Shown piece after piece: positions 32,522 through 32,884 of a DNA stretch of 32,884 nt. The notes below the pieces were generated by a model. It saw nothing but the letters and a program-made list of their open reading frames with translations, did no database searches and was not told where the DNA came from. The position numbers were made by a program, and so were the translations under genes. Position 1 is the stretch's first letter. Every line of letters begins with the position of its first letter. The DNA is from CAKSUT01 sp045542335 (GTDB taxonomy: Bacteria; Bacillota; Clostridia; Oscillospirales; CAG-382), in assembly GCA_045542335.1 (NCBI GenBank), contig JAZQKV010000018.1:1-32884 (forward strand), in the 5' to 3' direction.

Positions 32522-32884
<363 letters not shown>

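Overview
The window looks like a chromosomal segment of a Gram-positive, low-to-mid GC anaerobe of the class Clostridia, probably an uncultured gut or rumen lineage. The evidence is a T-box leader on thrS, RNase Y and YycJ/WalJ, an SLH-domain surface protein, an AraC-controlled sugar-type operon, AGGAGG-type ribosome binding sites and frequent TTG starts. The species cannot be named from sequence alone.

Layout. 1-2.5 kb: thrS on the minus strand behind a T-box riboswitch and a good sigma-A promoter. 2.6-6.8 kb (minus): mntP, then the de novo NAD operon nadA-nadB-nadC read from a promoter at about 6.95 kb. 7.1-12.2 kb (plus): a sugar-phosphate-isomerase-like TIM barrel, a C_GCAxxG_C_C redox protein, a galactokinase-family GHMP kinase, a small membrane protein, a NodB-type deacetylase and the YycJ/WalJ hydrolase. 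12.4-14.4 kb: a long leader and rny. 14.5-19.1 kb (minus): an SDR dehydrogenase with a palindromic operator and a 1200-residue SLH/beta-helix surface protein. 19.3-21.1 kb (plus): a 23S pseudouridine synthase and a polytopic membrane protein. 21.2-25.9 kb (minus): radical SAM, MBL hydrolase, TRIC-family membrane protein, then an operon of a hydroxypyruvate-isomerase-like protein, FucU mutarotase and a phosphodiesterase-type phosphatase. An AraC regulator is divergent to that operon. 27-28.9 kb: MFS transporter (minus) and TspO (plus).

The accessory part is 28.9-31.9 kb. An AT-rich island holds an Abi_2/HEPN abortive-infection protein and a GNAT acetyltransferase. Directly downstream of the Abi stop codon, on the same strand, lies a promoter with perfect -35 and -10 hexamers and a 17-bp spacer. 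It would make an RNA of about 55-60 nt ending in a stem plus seven Ts: a candidate RNA partner of the HEPN protein. The island is bracketed by near-identical copies of the terminator that follows the tRNA-Asn gene, and by repeats resembling insertion-sequence ends.

The right end (31.3-32.9 kb, minus strand) is the tail of an rRNA operon: 23S (partial), then tRNA-Lys squeezed 3 nt before a 5S gene, a terminator, a second 5S gene, and a run of tRNA-Asn-like units. Only one unit is an intact tRNA-Asn(GTT). Three others carry the same 19-base hairpin-forming insert in the anticodon loop and are interleaved with a roughly 75-bp repeat.

The two results most worth following are the HEPN plus small-RNA locus and the tRNA/hairpin-repeat array. 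Others are a fucU gene whose expected start codon reads ATA, and several clean palindromic operators.
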